Origin: an uncultured Verrucomicrobiota bacterium
Lineage (GTDB): Bacteria > Verrucomicrobiota > Verrucomicrobiia > Limisphaerales > UBA9464
Direction: 5' to 3'
Assembly (NCBI GenBank): GCA_903925515.1
Contig: CAIYFP010000353.1
Span: 1 to 18,797, forward strand
Length of the DNA: 18,797 nt
The first letter of the stretch is position 1; each line of letters starts with the position of its first letter. Below are positions 1-7,224 of the stretch, piece by piece. Position numbers and translations under genes: made by a program. The notes under the pieces are model-generated. The model saw only the letters and a program-made list of their open reading frames with translations. It searched no databases and was not told where the DNA came from.

Positions 1-232
1 CTCCATGCCGTGCCATGTCACGAGGTTTTCCGAGACCGGATCCCGCCACTCCCCGGCCATGGCCACCCGGAGCAGGATCCCAAGCCCGATCCCGCAACGT
101 GCCCATGCCCACGGCACGCCATGCCAGCCAACGACCTTGCACCGAAACCGCACGCCTCCTTGATCCTCCATGCCGTGCCCCATCATGAATTCCGTCCCAT
201 GCGCTCCTTGAACACCCCATCACCCCCGGGGT
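1..232. other. Non-coding left edge, no supported gene
   Basis: I see no convincing coding region here. The open frames crossing it are proline/arginine-rich and look like chance frames in GC-rich DNA. The stretch is unusually dense in CATG (about eight copies), and a 14-bp word CTCCATGCCGTGCC occurs twice, at 1-14 and 166-179. It lies downstream of the minus-strand serine hydrolase gene and may contain its 3' untranslated region. I found no hairpin with a T-tract. Confidence 0.5.
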
Positions 233-1753
233 TCACCCCTCGGACCGCATCACGACCGGACCCTGCGCCCCGAAACCCAACGGCAATCTTGCTTCCACCG
301 CAAGCCCGCTGCCCTCGGCGCGAAGCGTGAGCCGCGCACGGAACGGCGTGCTGCACACGTGCACCGACGCCGCGAACGTGTCGTCCGAGGTCCATGCGCC
401 GCTGGCGGCCATGGGCTCGCGTCCCAACGGGCCCAGCCCGCCCCGTGCGGGCAATCCCAGCACGCCCTCGCCCTTCCCCCACCGGCCATGCCCGCATGGA
501 AGGCGCGTCGCCTTGCCCTGTGCAGTCCATGCCAGCTCCCAGCCGCCCCCCGGCCGCTCGTCCAGCCGAACCGACTCCCAGCCGGCGACGTTCGGCGCGA
601 GCTTGAACGTCCTGCCCATGATGGACGCCGCGCGCGGGCTGGTGCGCGCGCCATGGACCGTCTTGATGGACAGCGCGTCCAGCCGTTCACCCAACGCCTG
701 CCGCGCCTTGCGCCCGTCGCGTCCCACGGCCGGCAGCACGTTTTCCCATACCCGGTCGAGCACCGCCTGCATGTCCCCGAGCCCCGCCGTCACGGCCACC
801 ACCATGTCCTGCGACGGCAGCACGATGCAGAACTGGCCAAACGCGCCGTCGCCCCGGTAGGCCCCATGCCGGCAGCGCCAGAACTGGTAGCCGTAGCCCT
901 GCTCCCAGTCGCTGCGCGGGTTGCTTCCGTTGGACACCTGCCGGGCCGACGCCGCAGCGACCCATGGGGCGGGCACGATGGACTTGCCGGAAGGCGCCCG
1001 CCCGCCGCGCAGCAGCAACTGGCCGAACCGCGCCACGTCCTCGGTGCGCATTCGCAGCCCGTAGCCGCCGAGGCTCACGCCCTCGGCGTTGGCATCCCAT
1101 GTCGAGCCCTCGATCCCCAGCGGCCCCAGCAACCGGCCCTTCAGGTATTCGTGCACCGTCTTGCCCGTGACCCTCTGGACGAGCGCCGACTGCATGAACG
1201 TGGCCGGCGTGTTGTAGAGGAAGTGGCTGCCCGGCTTGGAAGCGACCGGCGCCGCAAGGAACGAGCGCGCCGTCATCGTGTCCGGCGTGACCGGCGGCTC
1301 CGCATGGTGCCCCGTGCTCATCGTCAACAGGTCCCGCACCCGCATCGCCTTGAGGTTGGGGGACGCCTCGCCCGGGGCCTCCTCCGGGAAATGCTTCAGG
1401 ACCGGGTCGTCCACCGAGAGCTTCCCGTCCGCGACGGCAAGTCCGACGGCCGTGGAGGTGAAGCTCTTGCTCAGAGAATAGAGCTCGTGCGGCGTCGCGG
1501 CGTCGTAGGGCGCCCACCATCCCTCGGCGAGCACATGGCCATGGCGAAGGACCATCAATCCATGGACATGCTCAAGGCGGTCCAGCGCGTCCACGAGCGA
1601 AAGCAGCCCGGCCGAGGACACCCCTTGACGTTCGGGCGTGGCCCTCGGCAACCGCACGGCGTGTGCGGACGCCGCGCCCAGCAACCTCGAGCCATGGCAT
1701 GCGGAAAGCGCGGCAAGGCCCTTGAGCAGGGACCTGCGAGACATGGGATTCAT
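233..1753 (-). CDS. Tat-exported serine hydrolase, beta-lactamase / class C PBP family
   Basis: This 506-residue protein belongs to the serine beta-lactamase-like hydrolase family (class C beta-lactamases, D-Ala-D-Ala carboxypeptidases, EstB-type esterases, 6-aminohexanoate-dimer hydrolases). The N terminus has a twin-arginine motif (SRRSLLKG, residues 5-12) followed by a short hydrophobic, Ala-rich stretch to about residue 32, so folded export to the periplasm is predicted. The nucleophile motif SxxK is at S93-K96 (SLSK) and the likely second catalytic Tyr is Y180 in LYNTPA, followed by a typical QSALVQRVTG helix. The third motif near residues 297-307 (HGAYRGDGAFG) is HxG/KTG-like but loose. 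Residues after about 350 form an extra C-terminal region seen in esterase-like members. The actual substrate cannot be told from sequence; an esterase or peptidase is as likely as a true beta-lactamase. A second ATG three codons in (MSRRS) is an alternative start; neither has a Shine-Dalgarno. It is divergent from lplT. Confidence 0.88.
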   Translation of the reverse strand: MNPMSRRSLLKGLAALSACHGSRLLGAASAHAVRLPRATPERQGVSSAGLLSLVDALDRLEHVHGLMVLRHGHVLAEGWWAPYDAATPHELYSLSKSFTSTAVGLAVADGKLSVDDPVLKHFPEEAPGEASPNLKAMRVRDLLTMSTGHHAEPPVTPDTMTARSFLAAPVASKPGSHFLYNTPATFMQSALVQRVTGKTVHEYLKGRLLGPLGIEGSTWDANAEGVSLGGYGLRMRTEDVARFGQLLLRGGRAPSGKSIVPAPWVAAASARQVSNGSNPRSDWEQGYGYQFWRCRHGAYRGDGAFGQFCIVLPSQDMVVAVTAGLGDMQAVLDRVWENVLPAVGRDGRKARQALGERLDALSIKTVHGARTSPRAASIMGRTFKLAPNVAGWESVRLDERPGGGWELAWTAQGKATRLPCGHGRWGKGEGVLGLPARGGLGPLGREPMAASGAWTSDDTFAASVHVCSTPFRARLTLRAEGSGLAVEARLPLGFGAQGPVVMRSEG

Positions 1754-1915
1754 GCGTCGAAGGTTGTGCCCAACGCCGGGCCGATGCCAAGGAACGGTTG
1801 GACGACGCGAACGCCAGCAAGAGCCCGGGCGCGGCCGCCCGGCATCGACCCGCCACGCCGGTTCATCGGTGCTTTCGATTCACGCGCCACGCATGGCCGG
1901 GAGTATGACGTGGGC

Positions 1916-1929
1916 ATGCAAGCTTGCAT
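1916..1929. promoter_or_regulatory. Perfect 14-bp palindrome in the divergent intergenic region
   Basis: ATGCAAGCTTGCAT is its own reverse complement over all 14 positions and is more AT-rich than its surroundings. It lies 46 bp before the lplT start codon and about 160 bp before the serine hydrolase start, in the 222-bp region between divergent genes, where an operator is plausible. A second small hairpin, GCCCG-GGTT-CGGGC, follows at 1932-1945 inside the presumed lplT leader. No convincing -35/-10 pair was found, so the function as an operator is inference. Confidence 0.4.
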
Positions 1930-1975
1930 CCGCCCGGGTTCGGGCCAGCGTCGGCGCCTTGGTCTTTCAGCCGAC

Positions 1976-3271
1976 ATGAACACACGCGGGCTCCGGAACT
2001 ATCCGTTGCTCCTGGCCGGGCAATTCCTTGGCGCGTTCGGGGACAACGCGATCCTCGCGGTCATCCTGGGGCAACTGACGACGTTGCAGCGGTCCGGCGA
2101 GATTTCGGAGGAGGTGTTGCGCGGGCGCGGGGCGTTGTACACGAGCCTCCTGTTCGTGCCCTACGTGCTGCTGGCGCCGTTGGCGGGGTACCTCAACGAC
2201 CGGTTCGCGAAGACGACATGGCTGGTGGGGGGCAACGCGATCAAGGTGCTGGGCACGGCGATCTGCGGGCTCAGCATCTGGCACGGGTACGCATGGCAGG
2301 CGCCGGGTTACCTCGTGGTGGGGATTGGGGCGTGCTTCTACGGGCCGGCGAAGTACGGGATCCTGCCCGAGATCCTCCCGGCGGAACGGCTGGTGAAGGC
2401 GAACGGGACCGTGGAGCTGCTGACGTTGCTGGCGATCATCACGGGGGCGATCGGCGGCTCGGTCATGATCGACCGGCTGAGCGTGCCGGCATGCTACGCG
2501 GTGTTGATGGCGGTGTTTGGGGCGGGGCTGCTGCTGAACCTCGGGATGCAGGCGACGCCCTGCACGCCCTCGGTGCGGCTGGGGGCGAGCGTCGGGGAGT
2601 TTCTTCGCCACACCATGGACCTTGCGTCGCACCGGCGGGTCGGGCGCGTGTTGCTGGGCACGGCGTTGTTCTGGGTCTGCGGTGCGGCGATGAAGATCAA
2701 CTTCCAGGCATGGGGGCTGGGCGTGCTGGGGCTGAGGAACAACACGGAGGTGTCGTTGCTCGGCCTGTGGCTGTCCGTGGGGGTCATGGCCGGGTCCATC
2801 CTCGCCGGGCAATGGCACCGGGTCGGGGACCTGCGGAGGACGCGCTCGTACGGCGTGCTGCTGGTGGCGACGCTGGTGGCGGTGGGGCTCGTGGAGTTCG
2901 TCCCGACGTTGCGCGCGGGGGTCGCGGCGGCGGGCATCACGTGGTTCCCGTGGGTGATCGCGTTGCTGGCCGGGGCGGGCGCGGCGGCGGGGTTGTTCCT
3001 CATCCCGTTGAACGCGGCGTTGCAGGCGGAGACGCCCCCGGACCGGATGGGAAAGACGATCGCGGTGCAGAACCTGTGCGACAACGTGGGGATGCTGCTG
3101 GCGGGCGGGCTGGTCGGGTTGTGCGTGCACGCGGGCGAGTGGTTCTCGCTGCCGGTGAGCGCCGGGCAGTTCTTCTTCGTGCTGGCGGGGCTGGTGGGGC
3201 TGTCGTTGATGGCCCTGCGGATCCCGGCGCGCGCGGGGGACGACCGGGAACCTTTTCAATCGAGATCATGA
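1976..3271 (+). CDS. lplT: LplT-like lysophospholipid transporter (MFS)
   Basis: This 431-residue major facilitator superfamily permease resembles LplT, which flips lysophosphatidylethanolamine across the inner membrane for re-acylation by Aas. Visible signatures are the N-terminal NYPLLLAGQFLGAFGDNAIL helix (residues 8-27), the loop 2-3 motif GYLNDRFAKT (71-80), the family-typical FYGPAKYGILPEI (121-133), and about ten to twelve hydrophobic helices throughout. The frame is open far upstream, but the ATG at 1976 is chosen because the family-like sequence starts there and everything upstream is arginine/proline-rich noise overlapping the divergent gene. Its stop overlaps the next start (ATGA, 3268-3271), implying translational coupling with aas, and the same pairing occurs in Escherichia coli. 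Codons end mainly in G, unlike the C-ending genes further right. There is no Shine-Dalgarno. Confidence 0.9.
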   Translation: MNTRGLRNYPLLLAGQFLGAFGDNAILAVILGQLTTLQRSGEISEEVLRGRGALYTSLLFVPYVLLAPLAGYLNDRFAKTTWLVGGNAIKVLGTAICGLSIWHGYAWQAPGYLVVGIGACFYGPAKYGILPEILPAERLVKANGTVELLTLLAIITGAIGGSVMIDRLSVPACYAVLMAVFGAGLLLNLGMQATPCTPSVRLGASVGEFLRHTMDLASHRRVGRVLLGTALFWVCGAAMKINFQAWGLGVLGLRNNTEVSLLGLWLSVGVMAGSILAGQWHRVGDLRRTRSYGVLLVATLVAVGLVEFVPTLRAGVAAAGITWFPWVIALLAGAGAAAGLFLIPLNAALQAETPPDRMGKTIAVQNLCDNVGMLLAGGLVGLCVHAGEWFSLPVSAGQFFFVLAGLVGLSLMALRIPARAGDDREPFQSRS

Positions 3272-5424
3272 GGGCGTTGTTTCGGGTGGTGCTGAGGATC
3301 TGGTTCAGGTTCCGTGCTTACGACACGGGGGCGCTGGCGACGAAGGGGCCGGTGTTGCTGGTGCCGAACCATGTGTCGTGGTTCGACTGGGCGTTCCTGT
3401 ACGCGTTGCTGGACGACGACTGGAAGTTCGTCACGAGCGCGACGACGTCGGAGGCCTCGTGGTTCCACCGGAAGATCATGGTGAACCGGCGGACGTTCCC
3501 GGTGGACGCGGCGTCGCCGTACGCGGTGAAGCGGATGGCGGAGTTCCTTGCGAGGGGCGGCCGGCTGGTGTTGTTCGCGGAGGGACGCATCTCGCTGACC
3601 GGGGCGTTGATGAAGGTCTATGACGGCACGGGGTTCCTGCTGCACCGCACGGAGGCACGCGTGGTGCTGTGCCACCTGAGGGGCGCCGCGCGCGCCCCGT
3701 TCGTGAGGCACAAGGGCTGGACGAAGTGGTTCCCAAGGGTGACCGCGCACTTCACCCCGGCGCTGGTCCCGCCCCGCTTCCATGGGTTGCCCGCCGCCGC
3801 CGCGCGCCGCCGGGCCACGGCATGGATCCGCGACCAGATGGTGCGGCAACAATACGATGCCGACATGGCGCTCGGACCCACGCACGTCGTGGCCGCCATC
3901 GCCGAGACGGCATCGGCGCTCCCCCGCAAGCCCGTGCTGGAGGACATCCGCCAGCAACCGCTCACGTACCGGAGGCTCATGACGGGCATCGACGTGCTCG
4001 CGGACCGGCTCGGCAAGCTGCTGGACGACACCCCGGCCGGCGGCCGCGTCGCCGTGCTCCTGCCCAACGTCAACGCCACGCCGGTGGCGCTCCTTGCCCT
4101 CCTCGCGATCGGGCGCGTGCCCGCCATCCTCAACTTCTCCTCGGGCGTGCCCGTGATGCGCGCGTGCCTTGAGCTCGCCGGGTGCCGGGCGCTGGTCACG
4201 TCGAGGGCGTTCCTTGAGAAGGCCAAGATCGACCTTTCGGGGCTCGCGCGTTCGGACGTGGCGGTGACGTACCTTGAGGACGTGGGGGCAGGCGTGCCCG
4301 GCTGGTTCAAGCTCGCCCGCCTTGCGGCGAACACGGCCCGCTGCGGGGGGCGGTGGCGCGGGCTCAAGGCGCCACCAGGCCAGACGGCGGTGGTGTTGTT
4401 CACGTCGGGCTCCGAGGGCGTGCCCAAGGGCGTGGAGCTCACGCACCACAACCTCATGGCGAACATCCGGCAGATCACCGCCCACCTCGACGTGACCGAC
4501 GACGAGCGGTTCTTCAACGCCATGCCGTTGTTCCACAGCTTCGGGCTCACCACGTGCACGCTCTTCCCCCTCGTGCGAGGCGAGTATGTCTTCCTGTACC
4601 CGTCGCCGCTTCACTACCGCGTCGTGCCGGAGCTCGTGTACGACAAGTACTGCACCGTGCTCGTGGGCACCAACACGTTCCTCAACGGCTACGCCCGCCG
4701 GGCCCACCCGTACGACTTCCGCTCCGTCCGCTACCTCGTGGCGGGCGCGGAGAAGCTCCAGGAATCCACCCTCAACACCTACGCGCGCCAACACGGGGTC
4801 CGAATCCTCGAAGGCTATGGCGCCACCGAGTGTTCCCCGGTCTTGTGCGTCAATTCCCGCGTCGAGCCGCGCCAAGGCTCCGTGGGCCGGTTCCTGCCCG
4901 GCATCGAGTGGCGGCTCGACCCGGTCGAGGGCGTGCACGAGGGCGGTCGCCTCCTCGTTCGCGGCGACAACGTCATGAAGGGCTACCTCAACCCCGAGGC
5001 CAACGCCCGCTTCAAGGCGCTCGGCGGCTGGTACGACACCGGCGACATCGCCAAGGTCGATGACGACGGGTTCGTCTTCCTCCTCGGCCGCCTCAAGCGC
5101 TTCGCCAAGGTCTCCGGCGAGATGGTCAGCCTCGGCGCCATCGAGGAGGCCCTCGACGGCGCCTTCCCCCAGCATGGCCGCAAATGCGAGGTCGCCGTCG
5201 TCGCCCTGCCGTGCGCCAGCAAGGGCGAGCGCCTCGTCGCCGTCACCAACTGCCCCGAGCTCGCCATGGCCGAGGTCCGCGAGGCCCTCCGGTCCAAGGG
5301 GCTCGGCAACCTCTCCATCCCGCGCGACCTGCGCTGCATCCCGCACATCCCCAAGCTCGGCACCGGCAAGACCGACCACCGCGCCCTCGCCGACTGGGCA
5401 AGGGCCGCCGACACGGCCGCCTGA
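3268..5424 (+). CDS. aas: Bifunctional 2-acyl-GPE acyltransferase / acyl-ACP synthetase (Aas-like)
   Basis: This 718-residue protein is almost exactly the length of E. coli Aas (719). The known enzyme activates fatty acids with ATP onto ACP and transfers them to 2-acyl-glycerophosphoethanolamine at the inner membrane, regenerating phosphatidylethanolamine. The N-terminal PlsC-type acyltransferase shows the HX4D motif at H35-D40 (HVSWFD) and FAEGR at 103-107, matching the FPEGT block. The C-terminal AMP-forming ligase shows the P-loop FTSGSEGVPKG at 378-388, YGATE at 517-521, YDTGD at 589-593 and the catalytic lysine K701 in GTGKTD. Both halves look intact. The start overlaps the lplT stop by four bases. 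The preferred third codon base changes along the gene, from G in the acyltransferase half to C in the ligase half. The alternative, a plain acyl-CoA synthetase fused to PlsC, is less likely given the lplT neighbour. Confidence 0.92.
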   Translation: MRALFRVVLRIWFRFRAYDTGALATKGPVLLVPNHVSWFDWAFLYALLDDDWKFVTSATTSEASWFHRKIMVNRRTFPVDAASPYAVKRMAEFLARGGRLVLFAEGRISLTGALMKVYDGTGFLLHRTEARVVLCHLRGAARAPFVRHKGWTKWFPRVTAHFTPALVPPRFHGLPAAAARRRATAWIRDQMVRQQYDADMALGPTHVVAAIAETASALPRKPVLEDIRQQPLTYRRLMTGIDVLADRLGKLLDDTPAGGRVAVLLPNVNATPVALLALLAIGRVPAILNFSSGVPVMRACLELAGCRALVTSRAFLEKAKIDLSGLARSDVAVTYLEDVGAGVPGWFKLARLAANTARCGGRWRGLKAPPGQTAVVLFTSGSEGVPKGVELTHHNLMANIRQITAHLDVTDDERFFNAMPLFHSFGLTTCTLFPLVRGEYVFLYPSPLHYRVVPELVYDKYCTVLVGTNTFLNGYARRAHPYDFRSVRYLVAGAEKLQESTLNTYARQHGVRILEGYGATECSPVLCVNSRVEPRQGSVGRFLPGIEWRLDPVEGVHEGGRLLVRGDNVMKGYLNPEANARFKALGGWYDTGDIAKVDDDGFVFLLGRLKRFAKVSGEMVSLGAIEEALDGAFPQHGRKCEVAVVALPCASKGERLVAVTNCPELAMAEVREALRSKGLGNLSIPRDLRCIPHIPKLGTGKTDHRALADWARAADTAA

Positions 5425-5436
5425 CGACGCCAAGCC

Positions 5437-5458
5437 GGCCCCCGGCCACGATGGGGCC
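5437..5458. terminator. GC-rich hairpin after aas, possible terminator
   Basis: GGCCCC (5437-5442) and GGGGCC (5453-5458) form a perfect 6-bp stem with a 10-nt loop, starting 12 nt after the aas stop. There is no T-tract, and a second small palindrome (GCCCCGGGGC) follows at once. It could be a weak intrinsic terminator or processing hairpin, or chance pairing in GC-rich DNA. Confidence 0.22.
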
Positions 5459-5587
5459 AGCCCCGGGGCATTCACGGCCAGACCAAGGGACGCCCCTTCC
5501 GCCCAAAGACCGCGGCGCCGGGGACGTCACGGAATCGTCACGAAACAGACCAATCCCCGCCTTCGATCGTGCCCAGCGTGGGCCGCG

Positions 5588-5908
5588 ATGAATCGTTCGG
5601 CTCGCCTCGTTCTCCTGTCCGGCATCCCCGCCCTCGCGCTCCTCGCCGGCTGCGCCGCGTCCTCGGCCCGACTCAACCGCGTCAGCCCCGGCATGACCCG
5701 CGAGGAGGTCGTCTCCGCCCTCGGCCGCCCCCATGCGGTCGCCGCCCATGGCGGCGTCGAGTACCTCACCTACAACCTCCTCAACAAGGGCGTGGGCGAC
5801 ATGAAGGAGTACGCCGTCAAGGTCGTCGCCGGGCGCGTCGAGGCGTTCGGCGAGAAGGCCGACTTCGGGCCCCAGCTCCTCTCGACCAACGCGCCGGGCG
5901 GACGCTAG
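5588..5908 (+). CDS. Small BamE/SmpA-like outer-membrane lipoprotein
   Basis: This 106-residue lipoprotein has a short basic N terminus, a hydrophobic segment and the lipobox LLAGC with the lipidated cysteine at C22. Residue 23 is Ala, so outer-membrane sorting by the usual rule is expected. The mature part (about residues 30-95) has the SmpA/OmlA (BamE-like) pattern: LNRVSPGMTREEVVSALGRPH, a strand reading YLTYNLL, and a closing strand VVAGRVEAFGEK. That small fold occurs in BamE of the barrel-assembly complex but also in many unrelated lipoproteins, so calling it BamE would go too far. It sits 41 bp before exbB in the same direction and may be co-transcribed with the energised receptor genes. 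The start is set by the signal peptide; no Shine-Dalgarno is visible. Confidence 0.82.
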   Translation: MNRSARLVLLSGIPALALLAGCAASSARLNRVSPGMTREEVVSALGRPHAVAAHGGVEYLTYNLLNKGVGDMKEYAVKVVAGRVEAFGEKADFGPQLLSTNAPGGR

Positions 5909-5949
5909 CAACGAGCCGCGCACCTGTTTCCAGCCCATTCCTGCCCACC

Positions 5950-6729
5950 ATGACCCCGATGCTCGCCAACGCCCTCACGTTCGCCTTCGAGAAGGCCACC
6001 CTCGAGGGCAAGATCACCATCTCGGCCCTTGTCGTCGTCTCGATGATCAGCTGGACCGTCATCATCACCAAGGGCCTCCAGCTCATGAAGGCCAAGGGGA
6101 TGTCCCGGAGGTTCTACCAAGCCTACCGCGCCACCAAGGACCCCCTCGAGTTGATCCGGTCCGGCAAGGACTTCTCCGGCGCGCCCGCCTTCGAGGTCTA
6201 TTCCACGGGAATGGAGGAGCTGGAGTACCATCTCAAGAACAACCCCGTCCGGTCCAAGGGCGAGACGCGCATCAGCCAGGAATCCTTCTCCAGCGTCCAG
6301 GTCGCCCTCGAACGAGGCGTCTCCGCCGAGTCCATGGCCCTCGAAAAGGGCATGATCATCCTCACCACGGCCGTCGCGGGCGGGCCGTTCATCGGGTTGC
6401 TCGGCACCGTCTGGGGCGTCATGGAGACCTTCTCCGGCATCGCCAAGGCCGCCTCGGCGAGCCTGACGGCCATGGCACCCGGCGTGGCGGGCGCGCTCAT
6501 CGCCACGGTCGTGGGCCTCTTCGTCGCCATCCCGGCCATGTTCGCCTACAACCTCATGATCACCGCCATCCGACAGCTCACGCAGGAGCTGGACAACTTC
6601 AACTCCGAGGTCACCACCGCCGTCGAGCACCAGTACGTGGACAACCGCGCCCTGGCCGACGAGATCGCCGACGCGCTGCGGTCGATGAAGGCAGGGGACG
6701 ATGCACGCAAGGAGACGGCCGCCGCATGA
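5950..6729 (+). CDS. exbB: ExbB/TolQ/MotA-family proton channel subunit
   Basis: This 259-residue inner-membrane protein of the MotA/TolQ/ExbB family is the pentameric scaffold that, with ExbD, converts proton motive force into movement of TonB. Three transmembrane segments are seen: residues about 22-44 (ITISALVVVSMISWTVII), 134-163 (with the family motif GGPFIGLLGTVWGVMETF, 144-161) and 175-204 (APGVAGALIATVVGLFVAIPAMFAYN). This 1+2 arrangement with a large cytoplasmic loop is normal for ExbB/TolQ. The stop overlaps the exbD start (ATGA, 6726-6729). The ATG at 5950 has no Shine-Dalgarno but fits the family start. Receptor genes downstream favour ExbB over TolQ. Confidence 0.93.
   Translation: MTPMLANALTFAFEKATLEGKITISALVVVSMISWTVIITKGLQLMKAKGMSRRFYQAYRATKDPLELIRSGKDFSGAPAFEVYSTGMEELEYHLKNNPVRSKGETRISQESFSSVQVALERGVSAESMALEKGMIILTTAVAGGPFIGLLGTVWGVMETFSGIAKAASASLTAMAPGVAGALIATVVGLFVAIPAMFAYNLMITAIRQLTQELDNFNSEVTTAVEHQYVDNRALADEIADALRSMKAGDDARKETAAA
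6709..6714 (+). promoter_or_regulatory. Shine-Dalgarno-like AAGGAG before exbD
   Basis: AAGGAG lies inside the end of exbB, 11 nt before the exbD ATG. The spacing is long but usable. It is the only clear Shine-Dalgarno-like element I found near a start codon in this window, and it helps fix the exbD start at 6726. Confidence 0.4.
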
Positions 6730-7178
6730 GCGCCGCCGGGGGCGGCCGACGCGGCCGCAAGAAGTATTCCGCGTCCCATCACCACACGCTCAGCGAGCTC
6801 AACATCACCCCCTTGCTCGACCTTGCCTTCGTCCTGCTCGTCATCTTCATCATCACCACCGCGCCCACCACCAACGACATCGACATCAACCTGCCGTCCG
6901 CCTCCCAGCAGCCTCCCGCCAACCAAAGCAAGCAGGACATCAACAACGTGTCCGTGAACAGCGACGGCAACGTCTTCTTCAACGCCGAGCCCATCACCCT
7001 CAAGGAGCTCGAGCGCAAGCTCGTCGAGTTCCGCAAGGCCAACCCCGACCTCTCCGTCGTCGTCCGCGGCGACGAGCAGGTCAACTACCAGAAGGTCGTC
7101 GCCGTCCTCGACATCCTCACCCGCGCCAACGTCGCCAAGATCGGCATGGCCACCGACACCGCCTCCGGCGGCGAGTAG
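6726..7178 (+). CDS. exbD: ExbD/TolR-family proton channel subunit
   Basis: This 150-residue protein has the ExbD/TolR layout: a basic cytoplasmic N terminus (GGRRGRKKY, residues 7-14), a single transmembrane helix (about 27-46) with NITPLLDLAFVLLVIF containing the essential aspartate (D32, equivalent to Asp25 of E. coli ExbD), then a periplasmic domain with VSVNSDGNVFFN, the helix TLKELERKLVEF and VVVRGDEQVNYQKVVAVLDI. The helix and aspartate line the proton path; the periplasmic domain contacts TonB. It overlaps exbB by four bases and precedes the fused receptor by 46 bp, so the three are very likely one transcription unit. Confidence 0.94.
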   Translation: MSAAGGGRRGRKKYSASHHHTLSELNITPLLDLAFVLLVIFIITTAPTTNDIDINLPSASQQPPANQSKQDINNVSVNSDGNVFFNAEPITLKELERKLVEFRKANPDLSVVVRGDEQVNYQKVVAVLDILTRANVAKIGMATDTASGGE

Positions 7179-7224
7179 CCGCGCGTCGGCGCCCTTCATC
7201 TCCTTCCCCCTCGCACACCTCGCC

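Noticed and set aside
1..179. 14-bp direct repeat CTCCATGCCGTGCC at 1-14 and 166-179 as an attachment or regulatory repeat
   Set aside because: Only two copies in a stretch already saturated with CATG-containing words; no gene or mobile element context supports a function.
359..1975. Long plus-strand open frame running into lplT from far upstream
   Set aside because: It is antisense to the well-supported serine hydrolase gene and is arginine/histidine/proline-rich with no family pattern; permease similarity begins only at the ATG at 1976.
1967..3259. 430-codon minus-strand open frame antisense to lplT
   Set aside because: Its Arg/Gln/His/Pro composition is typical of a shadow frame; the opposite strand encodes a clear MFS transporter.
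3256..5475. 739-codon minus-strand open frame antisense to aas
   Set aside because: Long antisense frames are common opposite GC-rich genes; the sequence is a repetitive Glu/Val/Gly/Arg composition without domains, while the plus strand encodes an intact Aas with all motifs.
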